The translations under genes and the position numbers were made by a program. Below are positions 51,111-60,128 of a DNA stretch of 64,000 nucleotides, one piece after another. The notes below the pieces were generated by a model. That model worked only from the letters and a program-made list of their open reading frames with translations. It was not told where the DNA came from and did not search any database. The stretch spans positions 62,001 through 126,000 of the forward strand of contig NZ_JAQYUU010000007.1 of assembly GCF_028728205.1 (NCBI RefSeq), read 5' to 3'. Within the stretch, counting starts at the first letter, position 1. Each line of letters begins with the position of its first letter. The DNA is from Clostridium sp. 'White wine YQ' (GTDB lineage: Bacteria > Bacillota > Clostridia > Clostridiales > Clostridiaceae).

Positions 51111-51194
51111 TGGTGCAGGTGAAGGGAGTCGAACCCCCACGCCGTAGGCGCTAGATCCTAAGTCTAGTGCGTCTGCCAATTCCGCCACACCTGC
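51111..51194 (-). tRNA. tRNA-Leu (anticodon TAG)
   Basis: An 84-nt class II tRNA with a long variable arm, acceptor GCAGGTG/CACCTGC, anticodon loop CTTAGGA and encoded CCA. It precedes tRNA-Gly in the same transcript. Confidence 0.95.
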
Positions 51195-51206
51195 ATCACA
51201 TATAAT

Positions 51207-51234
51207 ATTATACAACTATTTTATATAAAAGCAA
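51207..51234 (-). promoter_or_regulatory. promoter of the tRNA-Leu/tRNA-Gly unit
   Basis: The minus strand reads TTGCTT (51229-51234), 16 bp, TATAAT (51207-51212). Confidence 0.65.
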
Positions 51235-51275
51235 TATATTTTTCACTTTATAGTAACATTAATAATATTCTATAT

Positions 51276-51469
51276 CAAAATAGAAGAGGGGCATGTACGC
51301 CCCTCTTCTATTCAACTAAAATAAAGTTATCTTAAACTCTATTGATCAATACTTTTCTTTTGTGTCTCTAAATCTTTATATGCAATTGCATATACTTTTC
51401 ATTTGTTTATTATTTTATCATCTTTAGTTTGCTTTTACTTTTGTATTTCATTTGATTTATCTTTCGCCT
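51276..51469 (-). ncRNA. candidate small RNA of about 190 nt
   Basis: A near-consensus promoter on the minus strand (51476-51504) would start an RNA near 51469. It ends at a very strong terminator with perfect arms (51280-51293 and 51300-51313) and a TTTT tail. The RNA is A-rich, with an 18-bp palindrome TATATGCAATTGCATATA (51377-51394) and no ORF with a ribosome site (the longest starts are 13 and 8 codons). Its neighbours are tRNA genes downstream and a divergent small gene. No known RNA family is recognised. Confidence 0.55.
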
Positions 51470-51475
51470 ATTATT

Positions 51476-51504
51476 ATTTTACATTTTTCTCTTTAAATCG
51501 TCAA
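51476..51504 (-). promoter_or_regulatory. promoter of the candidate small RNA
   Basis: The minus strand reads TTGACG (51499-51504), 17 bp, TAAAAT (51476-51481). Confidence 0.6.
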
Positions 51505-51686
51505 TTACTATTATCGTTTTTAATTAAATTTTATTCTTTTTTCATGTTTTGATATATTTACTTAATATTTCACCAAAAATCTTTTCTTTTTATTGCTAAT
51601 TTTTTTCTAAAAAAATTAATTTTTGTTCATCAATTTAGATACTAAATAATATATTATATATGGTAAAAATTTAACAGGAGGTAAAA

Positions 51687-51950
51687 ATGAATTTAGACGA
51701 ACTATTATTAGCTGAAGCAAAACTAGCTTTAAAGGAAGTAAAGAAAAATTATACTTTTTTCTCAACAATAAATTTACTTGAACAAATTACCGGCACCCCT
51801 TTTTCTCCTTCTTACTCAGCTAGCAATGTAGGTTTTTCTGGTTTTTTAAGCATTTATCAAAAAGAACTTGGAATTAAGTATTGGGATACTCAGTTATCTG
51901 TTATCGATGAAAAAGATATCTATAATCCTATTTGGACTATAGATAATTAA
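51687..51950 (+). CDS. small hypothetical protein
   Basis: An 87-residue soluble protein starting MNLDELLLAEAKLALKEVKK, acidic overall, with an N-terminal amphipathic helix and a Ser/Gly/aromatic-rich middle (TPFSPSYSASNVGFSGF). It has a strong AGGAGG site before ATG and a terminator after it, which supports a real gene. The family is not recognised. It stands alone, divergent from the candidate small RNA and convergent with a membrane protein. Confidence 0.65.
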   Translation: MNLDELLLAEAKLALKEVKKNYTFFSTINLLEQITGTPFSPSYSASNVGFSGFLSIYQKELGIKYWDTQLSVIDEKDIYNPIWTIDN

Positions 51951-51974
51951 ATTCTTTAATGCACTATATATAGT

Positions 51975-52019
51975 TAAAATAACTAGTAATTTATAAATTC
52001 TATATTACTAGTTATTTTA
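51975..52019. terminator. bidirectional terminator
   Basis: AAAATAACTAGTAAT and ATTACTAGTTATTTT form a 15-bp stem between convergent genes; it overlaps the last codons of the gene at 52012. Confidence 0.8.
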
Positions 52020-52788
52020 ATTCAATTGATTTAATTCCACTCCGCTCTTCTATCTTCTTCATGTATTTATAATCATCTTGAGATGTTATGTTATAAAGTA
52101 TATTTTTGCTACTCCATTTCTCACCGTCCTTAAATACAATTATAAACCTATGCCCATCCCAAGCGAATTTTTCAATTATATATGCTACATCATCATACTT
52201 ATAATTTTTCTGTATTAATGTATTGTATTCATTTAACTGTATTCTATCGTTTCCAAATTCGGAAAAATAAGAAAATCCAAATACAACATATATGAAAAAT
52301 ATACAAATTAAAAATCTACACACAATCTTATAAACAACATTTTTATATATGTTTTTTAAAATCATGCTCTTTATAGATAGACAACCTTTCCGTGCAAAAA
52401 TATAAATTACCAGTTCTTCATATTCTCCTAATAAAATAACTTTGAATATTTTTTTAGCTAAAAGCACTGAAGAAGGCACCGATACAGCAACAGATGGCAA
52501 AATCCAATATTCACTTCTCACACTATAAATGATGTCCGCTGCTAAAAATAGCTTACTGCTAACTATTTGAAAACCAACAAATACTATGAAACTGTTTATT
52601 ACGATTAGTACCATCATAAGAACTTTAAGCATAAGATACCTACTCTTATAATTTTCCTCTAATTCCTCATAACCATAGTTTTTCTTAAACTCTGGTAATT
52701 CTAATACAACAGTTCGTCTATAATATACAAGTAGAGCAAAAAATAATGCTGATATTATTAATGCTAATGACCATCTTAAAAAGAGCAT
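52012..52788 (-). CDS. hypothetical membrane protein
   Basis: The 258-residue protein has about four transmembrane helices (near 5-23, 54-76, 90-112, 155-178) and a soluble C-terminal domain of about 80 residues with YNTLIQKNYKYDDVAYIIEKF and FIIVFKDGEKWSSKNILY. I do not recognise the family. The C-terminal part is probably extracytoplasmic. Start: GGAGG 7 nt before ATG. It is monocistronic and divergent from the thrS leader. Confidence 0.7.
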   Translation of the reverse strand: MLFLRWSLALIISALFFALLVYYRRTVVLELPEFKKNYGYEELEENYKSRYLMLKVLMMVLIVINSFIVFVGFQIVSSKLFLAADIIYSVRSEYWILPSVAVSVPSSVLLAKKIFKVILLGEYEELVIYIFARKGCLSIKSMILKNIYKNVVYKIVCRFLICIFFIYVVFGFSYFSEFGNDRIQLNEYNTLIQKNYKYDDVAYIIEKFAWDGHRFIIVFKDGEKWSSKNILYNITSQDDYKYMKKIEERSGIKSIELK

Positions 52789-52884
52789 TTAGTATCCTCC
52801 AAGCATTCTATGTTCTATTATATGAGTACTTAAACAAAAGAGTACATTTTCTAATCATTAAAAATCTTTTACTTCTCCCTTCTA

Positions 52885-52913
52885 TTGACAGATATATTTT
52901 TTATAATTATAAT
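52885..52913 (+). promoter_or_regulatory. consensus promoter of thrS
   Basis: TTGACA (52885-52890) and TATAAT (52908-52913) are separated by exactly 17 bp. Confidence 0.85.
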
Positions 52914-52919
52914 GATAAA

Positions 52920-53158
52920 AAACAATTAATTAACACGTTGAAGAGAAGAGTAAGCTTTATAATATTTTCAGAGAGAAAATACAATTGGTGTGAGTATTTT
53001 TAAATTGACTTTAGCTGAAGACCACCTCTGAGTGACTCTAATAAAGTCCGTAAAATCACGTTACGATTATTCTAAAGCGGCTATTTTTTAGCAATTTGGG
53101 TGGAACCACGGGAATTATACTCTCGTCCCTTTTATTTATCAGGGATGGGAGTTTTTTT
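52920..53158 (+). promoter_or_regulatory. T-box leader of thrS (threonine specifier ACC)
   Basis: The leader shows the AGAGA and GGTGTGAG elements of stem I, a specifier region GAAG-ACC-ACC with the Thr codon ACC at 53021-53023, and the T-box core GGGTGGAACCACG at 53098-53110. A terminator (53119-53152) with a T run follows. Uncharged tRNA-Thr should stabilise the antiterminator and allow thrS transcription. Confidence 0.92.
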
Positions 53159-53191
53159 ATTTTTATACAATTTTTGAAAGGAGATTTTATT

Positions 53192-55129
53192 ATGGTTAAG
53201 ATTACACTAAAAGATGGATCCTTAAAAGAGTTTCAAGAGGGTCTTTCAGTTTATGAAATTGCAAAATCTATAAGTGAAGGTTTAGCAAGAGTTGCATGTT
53301 GTGGAATCGTCAATGGAAATGTTGTTGACCTACGTCATGAAATTAATTCAGATTGCGAGCTTTCTATTTGCACATTTGATTCTCAAGAAGGAAAGGCTGC
53401 TTTTAGACACACAACATCACACATTTTAGCTCAAGCAGTTAAAAGACTGTATCCTGATGTTAAACTTGCTATAGGTCCTTCAATTGAAAATGGATTCTAT
53501 TATGATTTTGATAAAGAAAATAATTTCTCTCAAGATGATTTAGATAAAATTGAAAAAGAAATGAGTAAAATAGTAAAAGAAGACTTACAAATTGAGAGAT
53601 TCGAGCTTCCTAGAGCAGAAGCCTTGAAATTGATGGAAGAAAAAAACGAACCATATAAGGTAGAACTAATAAATGATTTACCAGAAGATTCTATAATTTC
53701 TTTCTACAAACAAGGTGAATTTGTAGATTTATGTGCTGGCCCACATTTAATGTCTACTAAGACAATAAAGGCTATAAAAATTCTAAGATCTGCTGGTGCT
53801 TACTGGAGAGGCGATGAAAAAAACAAGATGCTTTCTAGAGTATATGGAACATCTTTCACTAAGAAGTCTGATTTAGATGCACATCTTGAAGCACTTGAAG
53901 AAGCTAAGAGAAGAGACCATAACAAACTTGGTAGAGAACTTGGTTTATTTACTACTAATGAAAGAGTTGGTCAAGGACTTCCATTATTAATGCCTAAAGG
54001 TGCTAAGATAGTTCAAATACTTCAAAGATGGATTGAAGATGAAGAAGAAAAAAGAGGTTATGTATTAACTAAAACACCTCTAATGGCTAAGAGTGACCTT
54101 TATAAAGTTTCAGGACACTGGGATCACTACAAAGATGGCATGTTTGTACTTGGTGATGAAGAGAATGATGATGAAGTCTTCGCTTTAAGACCAATGACTT
54201 GTCCTTTCCAATATACTATTTACAATGCTGAACAACACAGTTATAGAGACCTTCCTATTAGATATGCTGAAACTTCTACTCTATTTAGAAACGAAGCTTC
54301 AGGTGAAATGCATGGTCTAATAAGAGTAAGACAATTCACTTTAGCTGATGGACACTTGATAGTTAGACCTGATCAATTAGAAGAAGAATTTAAAGGTGTT
54401 GTAGACTTAATAAAATATGTTATGACTACTTTAGGTATCCAAGATGATATCACTTATAGATTTTCTAAGTGGGATCCAAACAACAAAGAAAAATATATTG
54501 ATAACCCAACTGCTTGGGAAGAAACTCAAAATATAATGAGAGAGATTCTTAATCATCTTCAAATAGACTATACTGAAGCTGATGACGAAGCTGCTTTCTA
54601 TGGACCAAAGCTTGATATTCAATTCAAGAACGTTCATGGTAAAGAAGACACTATCATAACTGTACAAATTGACTTTGCTCTAGCAGAAAGATTTGGAATG
54701 ACTTATGTAGATAAGGATGGAAACAAAAAACTTCCATTTATAATTCACAGAAGTTCAATTGGTTGTTATGAAAGAACTTTAGCTATGTTAATTGAAAAAT
54801 ATGCTGGAGCTCTACCAACTTGGTTATCACCAGTTCAAGCTAAAATACTTCCTATCTCTGATAAATATAACGATTATGCTAATGAAGTAGTTAAAAGTCT
54901 AAGAGATAAAGGTATAAGAGTTGAAGCTGATTATAGAGCTGAAAAGATAGGTTATAAAATAAGAGAAGCTAGACTTGAAAGAGCTCCATATATACTAATT
55001 GTTGGAGAAAAAGAAGAAGCTAATAAAGAAGTTTCTGTTAGAAGTAGAAAAAATGGAGAAGAGGGTGCTATTTCTTTAGAAGAGTTCAAGGCTAGAATTG
55101 TTAAAGAAGTAGAAGAAAAGAGTATTTAA
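53192..55129 (+). CDS. thrS: threonyl-tRNA synthetase
   Basis: This enzyme charges tRNA-Thr with threonine. From the ATG at 53192 (GAAAGGAG upstream) it has 645 residues, the normal length. Domains in order: TGS (1-62), editing domain with HTTSHILAQA and CAGPHL, class II catalytic core with LRPMTCPFQ, FRNEASGEMHGLIRVRQF and HRSSIGCYERTLAMLIE, and the C-terminal anticodon-binding domain. The frame extends upstream into the T-box leader, but that part is untranslated. Expression is governed by the T-box. Confidence 0.97.
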   Translation: MVKITLKDGSLKEFQEGLSVYEIAKSISEGLARVACCGIVNGNVVDLRHEINSDCELSICTFDSQEGKAAFRHTTSHILAQAVKRLYPDVKLAIGPSIENGFYYDFDKENNFSQDDLDKIEKEMSKIVKEDLQIERFELPRAEALKLMEEKNEPYKVELINDLPEDSIISFYKQGEFVDLCAGPHLMSTKTIKAIKILRSAGAYWRGDEKNKMLSRVYGTSFTKKSDLDAHLEALEEAKRRDHNKLGRELGLFTTNERVGQGLPLLMPKGAKIVQILQRWIEDEEEKRGYVLTKTPLMAKSDLYKVSGHWDHYKDGMFVLGDEENDDEVFALRPMTCPFQYTIYNAEQHSYRDLPIRYAETSTLFRNEASGEMHGLIRVRQFTLADGHLIVRPDQLEEEFKGVVDLIKYVMTTLGIQDDITYRFSKWDPNNKEKYIDNPTAWEETQNIMREILNHLQIDYTEADDEAAFYGPKLDIQFKNVHGKEDTIITVQIDFALAERFGMTYVDKDGNKKLPFIIHRSSIGCYERTLAMLIEKYAGALPTWLSPVQAKILPISDKYNDYANEVVKSLRDKGIRVEADYRAEKIGYKIREARLERAPYILIVGEKEEANKEVSVRSRKNGEEGAISLEEFKARIVKEVEEKSI

Positions 55130-55141
55130 TTCCACTATTAT

Positions 55142-55172
55142 AAAAGAAGAGACACAGGTCTCTTCTTTTTTT
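55142..55172. terminator. bidirectional terminator
   Basis: AAAGAAGAGAC and GTCTCTTCTTT with a short loop and T run lie between thrS and the convergent hom gene. Confidence 0.85.
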
Positions 55173-56382
55173 ATGATACTTTTGGAAGTCTGCTATATGA
55201 ATTTATTTTTCCTTCTTTAATTAATGCATTTAACAGTTTAATAATTTCTATTTCACTTTCTATTTCTAAGTAGAATGCAATTTCATCTTTTTTTTCACCA
55301 ACTAATTGAGCTTTACTGAACTTGTCTCTAACAGCCTTTATTGCACTCCTCTTATCATTTGTATTCATTCTTATAAGTAGGGATGACTTATCATATATCG
55401 TTTCCTTTATAATCACTTCTTCCACATATTTAGTTGGAAGTTCTCCTCTTCCCTTTATTATATCTAAAATATCACTATATACAGCTGATGCAGTAGGTAA
55501 CATACCTGCACCTTTTCCAATAAAGCTTACATCCCCAACTGCATCTCCATGAAATATAACTCCATTTACTTCATAATTTATTTGTGAGAATAAACTATCC
55601 CCATCAATTAGTGCTGGTTCAACTGATGCATATACTTCGTCCTTAACTTTTCTACTGACTGCAATTAGTTTTATCTGATATCCGAGTTCCTTGGCATATA
55701 TAAAATCCTGCCTTTCCAAGTTTGTTATTCCTTTGGTATTTATATCTTTCCAAGAGATCTTTTTCTTGTAGGCTAAGGTTGATAATATTGCTAATTTTCT
55801 AGCTGCATCATATCCCAGAACATCTGACTCTGGATTTGCTTCTGCAAAGCCTTGCTTTTGAGCCTCTCTTAATGCTTTACTATAGCAAAGATTTTCCCTA
55901 CTCATTTTAGTTAATATAAAATTTGTAGTTCCATTCAGTATACCTGTTATGCTTTTTATTTCATTTCCCTCCAAGGATTCAAGCAAAGGCTTAAGTAAAG
56001 GAATACCCCCTCCTACTGAAGCTTCGAATTTTAGATTAACACCCTTTTTTCTTGCAAGGTCAATTAGCTTTCCCCCATACTCTGCTATCAAATCCTTATT
56101 TGCCGTTACAACATTTCGCCCTAAGCTTAAAGCCCTTTTCACAAAGTCATATGCTGGATTTATTCCACCCATCACCTCAACAACTATGTCTGTATCTTTG
56201 CTAAAAAATTCTTCTATATCCGTTGTTAGTATTTCACTAAATTTTTTATTTTTATGCTTTTCAAAACTTCTCACTAAAATAGACACTACTTCTATATTCT
56301 CTAACTTGTCTTTATTATTTTCTAATAATTCAATTAATCCTGTTCCTACCACTCCATATCCTAATAAAGATATCCTAACCAT
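55171..56382 (-). CDS. hom: homoserine dehydrogenase
   Basis: The enzyme reduces aspartate semialdehyde to homoserine, precursor of threonine and methionine. The 403-residue protein has the NAD(P) motif GYGVVGTG (8-15), VVTANKDLIAEYGG, the catalytic-region KFEASVGGGIPL and GILNGTTNFIL, and a C-terminal ACT-like domain (about 335-403) for feedback control. Start: GGAGGGG 10 nt before ATG. It follows the O-acetylhomoserine sulfhydrylase gene by 55 nt on the same strand, so the SAM riboswitch upstream may also affect it. Confidence 0.94.
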   Translation of the reverse strand: MVRISLLGYGVVGTGLIELLENNKDKLENIEVVSILVRSFEKHKNKKFSEILTTDIEEFFSKDTDIVVEVMGGINPAYDFVKRALSLGRNVVTANKDLIAEYGGKLIDLARKKGVNLKFEASVGGGIPLLKPLLESLEGNEIKSITGILNGTTNFILTKMSRENLCYSKALREAQKQGFAEANPESDVLGYDAARKLAILSTLAYKKKISWKDINTKGITNLERQDFIYAKELGYQIKLIAVSRKVKDEVYASVEPALIDGDSLFSQINYEVNGVIFHGDAVGDVSFIGKGAGMLPTASAVYSDILDIIKGRGELPTKYVEEVIIKETIYDKSSLLIRMNTNDKRSAIKAVRDKFSKAQLVGEKKDEIAFYLEIESEIEIIKLLNALIKEGKINSYSRLPKVS

Positions 56383-56437
56383 TATAATATAGCCCCTCCG
56401 TACAATTACTTGTCTACAATATTAAATTTTATAGTAA

Positions 56438-57715
56438 TTATAGTAAATTTAATGCCTGCTCAAAATCTCTTATTAAATCCTCTGTATCTTCAATACCAAC
56501 AGAGATTCTCAAAAGATCTGGACTTACTCCACTTGCCTTTTGCTCCTCCTCTGAAAGCTGAGCATGAGTTGTACTTGCTGGGTGTAAAATATAAGTTCTT
56601 GCATCACCTAAATTAACAACTAGGGTCGCAATTTCTAAGTTTTTAATAAGCTTCTTCCCTTCTTCTACCCCTCCTTTAATACCAAACGTAAGTACTCCAC
56701 TTGCTCCACCCTTAAGGTATTTTTGAGCTCTTTCATATTGAGAATTTCCTTCTAAGTATGGATAGTTAACCCAAGAAACCTTTGGATGCTGAGATAGAAA
56801 TTCAGCTAACTTTAATGCATTTAACGAATGTCTTTCCATTCTTAAGTGTAAAGTCTCTAGTCCTAAATTAGTTAAAAATGCATTAAATGGACTAGGTGCC
56901 GCCCCTAAATCTCTTAATAAAGTTACTCTTGCCTTAACTGCATATGCAGCTTTTCCAAAAGCCTCAATATATTTTATACCATGATAACTTGAATCAGGCT
57001 CTGTGAATTCCGGAAACTTTCCATTTGCCCAATCAAAATTTCCTCCATCTACAATTATTCCCCCAACTGCAACAGCGTGCCCGTCTGAATATTTAGTTGT
57101 AGAGTGAACAACTATATTAGCTCCAAACTCAAATGGATTGCACAAATATGGAGATGGTACTGTATTATCTACAATTAATGGCACCCCAATTTTTTTTGCT
57201 ACCCTAGAAAACTTATCTAAATCTAATATATTCAAGCCTGGATTCCCTATTATTTCTCCATATATAGCTTTTGTATTTTCTTTAGCTAAGGCTAGTATTT
57301 CCTCTTCACTTGCTTCAGGATCTACAAATGTTACATCAATACCAAATTTTCTTAAGTTAATATTGAATAAATTAAATGTTCCCCCATAAAGAGCAGATGT
57401 TGATATAATATGATCCCCTGCTTTAGCTATATTGGCTATTGCATAAAATATAGCTGCTTGACCTGAGGAGGTTGCTACAGCTGCAACGCCTCCTTGCAGT
57501 GCTGCATACTTTTCTTCGTAGGCAGCTATAGTTGGATTACTTATTCTTGTATAAAGATGTCCTTCTGCTTCTAATCCAAATAATTTTGCAACATGATCTG
57601 GATCTCCTTGTTGGTAACTAGTACTTTGAAATATTGGTAAAACCCTTGGTTCACCTGGATTTGGCTTATACCCTCCTTGTACTGCGATTGTTCCCAAGCT
57701 AAAATTTTTACTCAT
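56438..57715 (-). CDS. metY: O-acetylhomoserine sulfhydrylase (aminocarboxypropyltransferase)
   Basis: This PLP enzyme makes homocysteine from O-acetylhomoserine and sulfide. It has 425 residues from ATG 57715 with AAGGGGG upstream; the frame extends 14 codons further but into the leader without a ribosome site. The PLP lysine is K208 in HSTTKYSDGHAVAVGG, and RISNPT and YGGTFNLF are typical of this Cys/Met-metabolism branch. A SAM-I riboswitch with terminator precedes it, so it is shut off when S-adenosylmethionine is plentiful. The downstream neighbour hom supplies homoserine. Confidence 0.95.
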   Translation of the reverse strand: MSKNFSLGTIAVQGGYKPNPGEPRVLPIFQSTSYQQGDPDHVAKLFGLEAEGHLYTRISNPTIAAYEEKYAALQGGVAAVATSSGQAAIFYAIANIAKAGDHIISTSALYGGTFNLFNINLRKFGIDVTFVDPEASEEEILALAKENTKAIYGEIIGNPGLNILDLDKFSRVAKKIGVPLIVDNTVPSPYLCNPFEFGANIVVHSTTKYSDGHAVAVGGIIVDGGNFDWANGKFPEFTEPDSSYHGIKYIEAFGKAAYAVKARVTLLRDLGAAPSPFNAFLTNLGLETLHLRMERHSLNALKLAEFLSQHPKVSWVNYPYLEGNSQYERAQKYLKGGASGVLTFGIKGGVEEGKKLIKNLEIATLVVNLGDARTYILHPASTTHAQLSEEEQKASGVSPDLLRISVGIEDTEDLIRDFEQALNLL

Positions 57716-57804
57716 TAAAAAAAGCCCCCTTTTTATTATAAGGTGGCCTCTTACCAAACATAAACAGCTATCATCATTACTGCTGCTTATCTTATAGTAA
57801 AAAA

Positions 57805-57838
57805 AGCTATTTCTACTATAAGATAAGTAGAAATAGCT
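57805..57838 (-). terminator. expression-platform terminator of the SAM-I riboswitch
   Basis: AGCTATTTCTACT and AGTAGAAATAGCT form a 13-bp stem, followed by seven T residues on the minus strand. Confidence 0.88.
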
Positions 57839-57871
57839 AATAAAGCATAATTATATACGCAAAATTACTCT

Positions 57872-58010
57872 TTCTCTTATCTATCAGGATAACCAGAATT
57901 TAACTAAGAAAATTTCTGTACCTGCAGGATTTAGCACAATTCTAACTTAATGAATGTTAGCTGTTGCTAGGTTTCATAGGGCCAGTCCCTCCACCATTCT
58001 TGATAAAAGA
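57872..58010 (-). promoter_or_regulatory. SAM-I (S-box) riboswitch
   Basis: The minus strand carries the conserved S-box elements in order: TTATCAAGAATGGTGGAGGG, CTGGCCCTATGAAACC, CAGCAAC-type core, GTGCTAAATCCTGCAG and the closing GATAAGAG strand. It controls the sulfhydrylase gene through the terminator at 57805-57838. Confidence 0.95.
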
Positions 58011-58033
58011 CCATCGATTATTTAATTAATTAT

Positions 58034-58061
58034 ATTATAATGGTAAAAAAATAAAATGCAA
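58034..58061 (-). promoter_or_regulatory. promoter of the SAM-riboswitch transcript
   Basis: The minus strand reads TTGCAT (58056-58061), 16 bp, TATAAT (58034-58039). Confidence 0.7.
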
Positions 58062-58100
58062 CTATTTTTTTGAAAAATATTGCATTTCTATATTAAATAT

Positions 58101-58667
58101 TTATAGAGTTTTACAATCAATTATTTCATTCTCTGTAATAATATAATTCACCTTAATATCAAAGCTTTCTTGTGGTAATTCTTCTAAGACTTGAAGCGAA
58201 AATGCGAGTACTACTTTAGGAATCTTTAGATCCGTTTTTTCCAAAAACTTATCATAATATCCTCCTCCATATCCTACCCTTTCTCCACTTCTTGTAAATG
58301 CTACCCCTGGCATTATTATCAAATCTAACTTTTCATTTAGTTCCTCATTAGATTCTGGTTCTAATATCCCCCAAAATCCAGGTTTTAGTTCACCTATAGA
58401 TTTAATTCTAATTACCTTCATTTCTTTATTTTTGTTATCAATCTTAGGAACATAAACTCTTTTATTTTTTTCTAAAGCATCTTTGATTAAATTCATTGTT
58501 TCAACTTCGTTCCCAAAACCTACAAAAATAAAAATGCTGTTTGATAGATTATACAAATCAAAATTCATTAAAAGTTCTTTAATTTTCACATCATATATTT
58601 TTTTTATGCCTGCATCAATTAAATCTCTTTTTTTAATTATATTTTCTCTAATTAATTTTTTCTCCAT
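58101..58667 (-). CDS. 5-formyltetrahydrofolate cyclo-ligase
   Basis: The 188-residue enzyme converts 5-formyl-THF to 5,10-methenyl-THF with ATP and so returns a folate storage form to one-carbon metabolism. Typical features are the basic N-terminus (KLIRENIIKKRD), the LDLIIMPGVAFTRSGERVGYGGGYYDKFL motif and EVET near residue 55. Start: GAGG then ATG. It lies 34 nt after an ABC ATPase gene, so it may be the last gene of that operon, although its function is unrelated. Confidence 0.92.
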   Translation of the reverse strand: MEKKLIRENIIKKRDLIDAGIKKIYDVKIKELLMNFDLYNLSNSIFIFVGFGNEVETMNLIKDALEKNKRVYVPKIDNKNKEMKVIRIKSIGELKPGFWGILEPESNEELNEKLDLIIMPGVAFTRSGERVGYGGGYYDKFLEKTDLKIPKVVLAFSLQVLEELPQESFDIKVNYIITENEIIDCKTL

Positions 58668-58701
58668 AACTCAATCCTCATTTTTACGATATTACAGTTT
58701 A

Positions 58702-59376
58702 TTAGTCCATTTCAACTATTTCTAGTATTTCTTTTTTAGATATGTTACTATTCACTTTTCTTTTAATTTTAGTTGGTTTATCTGTTAATATATATATTTC
58801 GTCTCCAAGCTCTAAACATTCATCTATGTCATGAGTTACAAAAATCACTGTCTTTTTTTCTTCATTTTGTATTGTCTTAAAATCTTTTATAAGTTTATTT
58901 TTATTCTTTACATCTATAGTTTTAAATGGCTCATCCATGATAATTATTTCTCCACCGTAAGATAGAGCTCTTGCAAGACTAACTCTTTGTTTCATTCCGC
59001 CACTTAGCTCATTAGGATAGAAATTTAAATATTTATCTATACCCATCATTGAAGTGTACTTATATATTAATTCTTTTCTCTCTTCTATTTTATACTTCTT
59101 TTTAAGAACAATTTCTATATTATCCTTAGTTTTAAGCCAAGGTATTAATCTATCTTCTTGAAAAACGAAACTTATTTCTTTTTCATCAAAACCAACTACA
59201 TTTCCCTGGTAATCCTTATCTATCCCTGAAATTATATTTAACAACGTACTTTTCCCACAGCCAGAAGGTCCTAATATACATGTTATCTTCTCTTCTTGAA
59301 ACTTTATAGAAATATCATCTAGGACACGTAAATCACCAAACTCTTTTATCACGTTTTCCAAATAAAAATCACTCAT
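58702..59376 (-). CDS. ABC ATPase, nitrate/sulfonate/taurine (SsuB) type
   Basis: The 224-residue ATPase has Walker A GPSGCGKST, Q-loop VFQEDRLIPW typical of the NrtD/SsuB/TauB group, signature LSGGMKQRV, Walker B IIIMDEPFKTID and switch region VTHDIDE. It overlaps the permease stop by one base (TAATG), which suggests coupled translation. With the permease and the lipoprotein it forms an importer. Confidence 0.9.
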   Translation of the reverse strand: MSDFYLENVIKEFGDLRVLDDISIKFQEEKITCILGPSGCGKSTLLNIISGIDKDYQGNVVGFDEKEISFVFQEDRLIPWLKTKDNIEIVLKKKYKIEERKELIYKYTSMMGIDKYLNFYPNELSGGMKQRVSLARALSYGGEIIIMDEPFKTIDVKNKNKLIKDFKTIQNEEKKTVIFVTHDIDECLELGDEIYILTDKPTKIKRKVNSNISKKEILEIVEMD

Positions 59377-60128
59377 TAATTAAAAGTCCTCCATCTTTTA
59401 GTCATTAGTTTAATTATAGATTCTATAAATAAAACAAAAATAACTAAAATTACTATCCAACTAAAAACTCCTGCAGTATTTAACTGCATTTTTTCCATTT
59501 GAATACTTGTTCCTACTCCATAGTTAGGTTGTCCTAGCACTTCACCACCTATAACCATCTTTAAACACAATCCTATCACTGATGAAAGCACCCCAAAAAC
59601 ACTTTTAGCCATACTTGGAATGTAAATATATCTAATACTATCAGTTATTCCTACCTTATACACCTTTGTCATAGAAATTACGCTTTTATCTATACCAACA
59701 ATCCCTTGAATAACTGCTTCATAGATAACTGGAAATACAACGATTGAAGCAAGTAAAATGGGTGCTTTTTCATTTGTAAGCCAAATTAGAGCAAGTACAA
59801 TTATTGCCATAGTAGGGACAGTCTCTAAAAGTGCCATGGTAGGTTGTAACATCTCAAGTATTTTCTTATTTAAGGCTGCAATTATTCCTACTATTGAAGC
59901 AAAAATTAAAGAAATTACAAATCCCAATATACACCTTTGTAATGTTGCCATTAATGTATAAGCAAATGATTTATCACTAACTATAATCTCTAATGAATCT
60001 AGAGTTTCTCTTGGAGAAGGCAATATAATTGCATTGCTTAATATATCGCTAACAATCCACCATACTAATATTAGTAATGCAGTTCCAATTAGCATATATT
60101 TTTTATTTTTTATAATATGCATTATCAT
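59376..60128 (-). CDS. ABC permease, SsuC/TauC type
   Basis: The 250-residue permease has about six helices and the EAA-type loop YEAVIQGIVGIDKSVISMTKVYKVG, characteristic of the nitrate/sulfonate/taurine and thiamine-precursor group. It overlaps the end of the binding-protein gene by 26 nt and the start of the ATPase gene by one base. The substrate is not given by the sequence. The nearby sulfur-amino-acid genes make a sulfur compound possible, but they are a separate transcription unit. Confidence 0.9.
   Translation of the reverse strand: MIMHIIKNKKYMLIGTALLILVWWIVSDILSNAIILPSPRETLDSLEIIVSDKSFAYTLMATLQRCILGFVISLIFASIVGIIAALNKKILEMLQPTMALLETVPTMAIIVLALIWLTNEKAPILLASIVVFPVIYEAVIQGIVGIDKSVISMTKVYKVGITDSIRYIYIPSMAKSVFGVLSSVIGLCLKMVIGGEVLGQPNYGVGTSIQMEKMQLNTAGVFSWIVILVIFVLFIESIIKLMTKRWRTFN

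Noticed and set aside
51378..51450. Small peptides of 13 and 8 codons inside the candidate small RNA
   Set aside because: Neither has a Shine-Dalgarno sequence; both look like chance frames in A-rich RNA.
52746..53003. 85-codon ORF on the plus strand before thrS
   Set aside because: It overlaps the divergent membrane gene start, the thrS promoter and stem I of the T-box leader.
53096..53191. N-terminal extension of thrS
   Set aside because: The frame is open into the T-box leader, but the ribosome site and the family N-terminus (MVKITLKDGS) fix the start at 53192.
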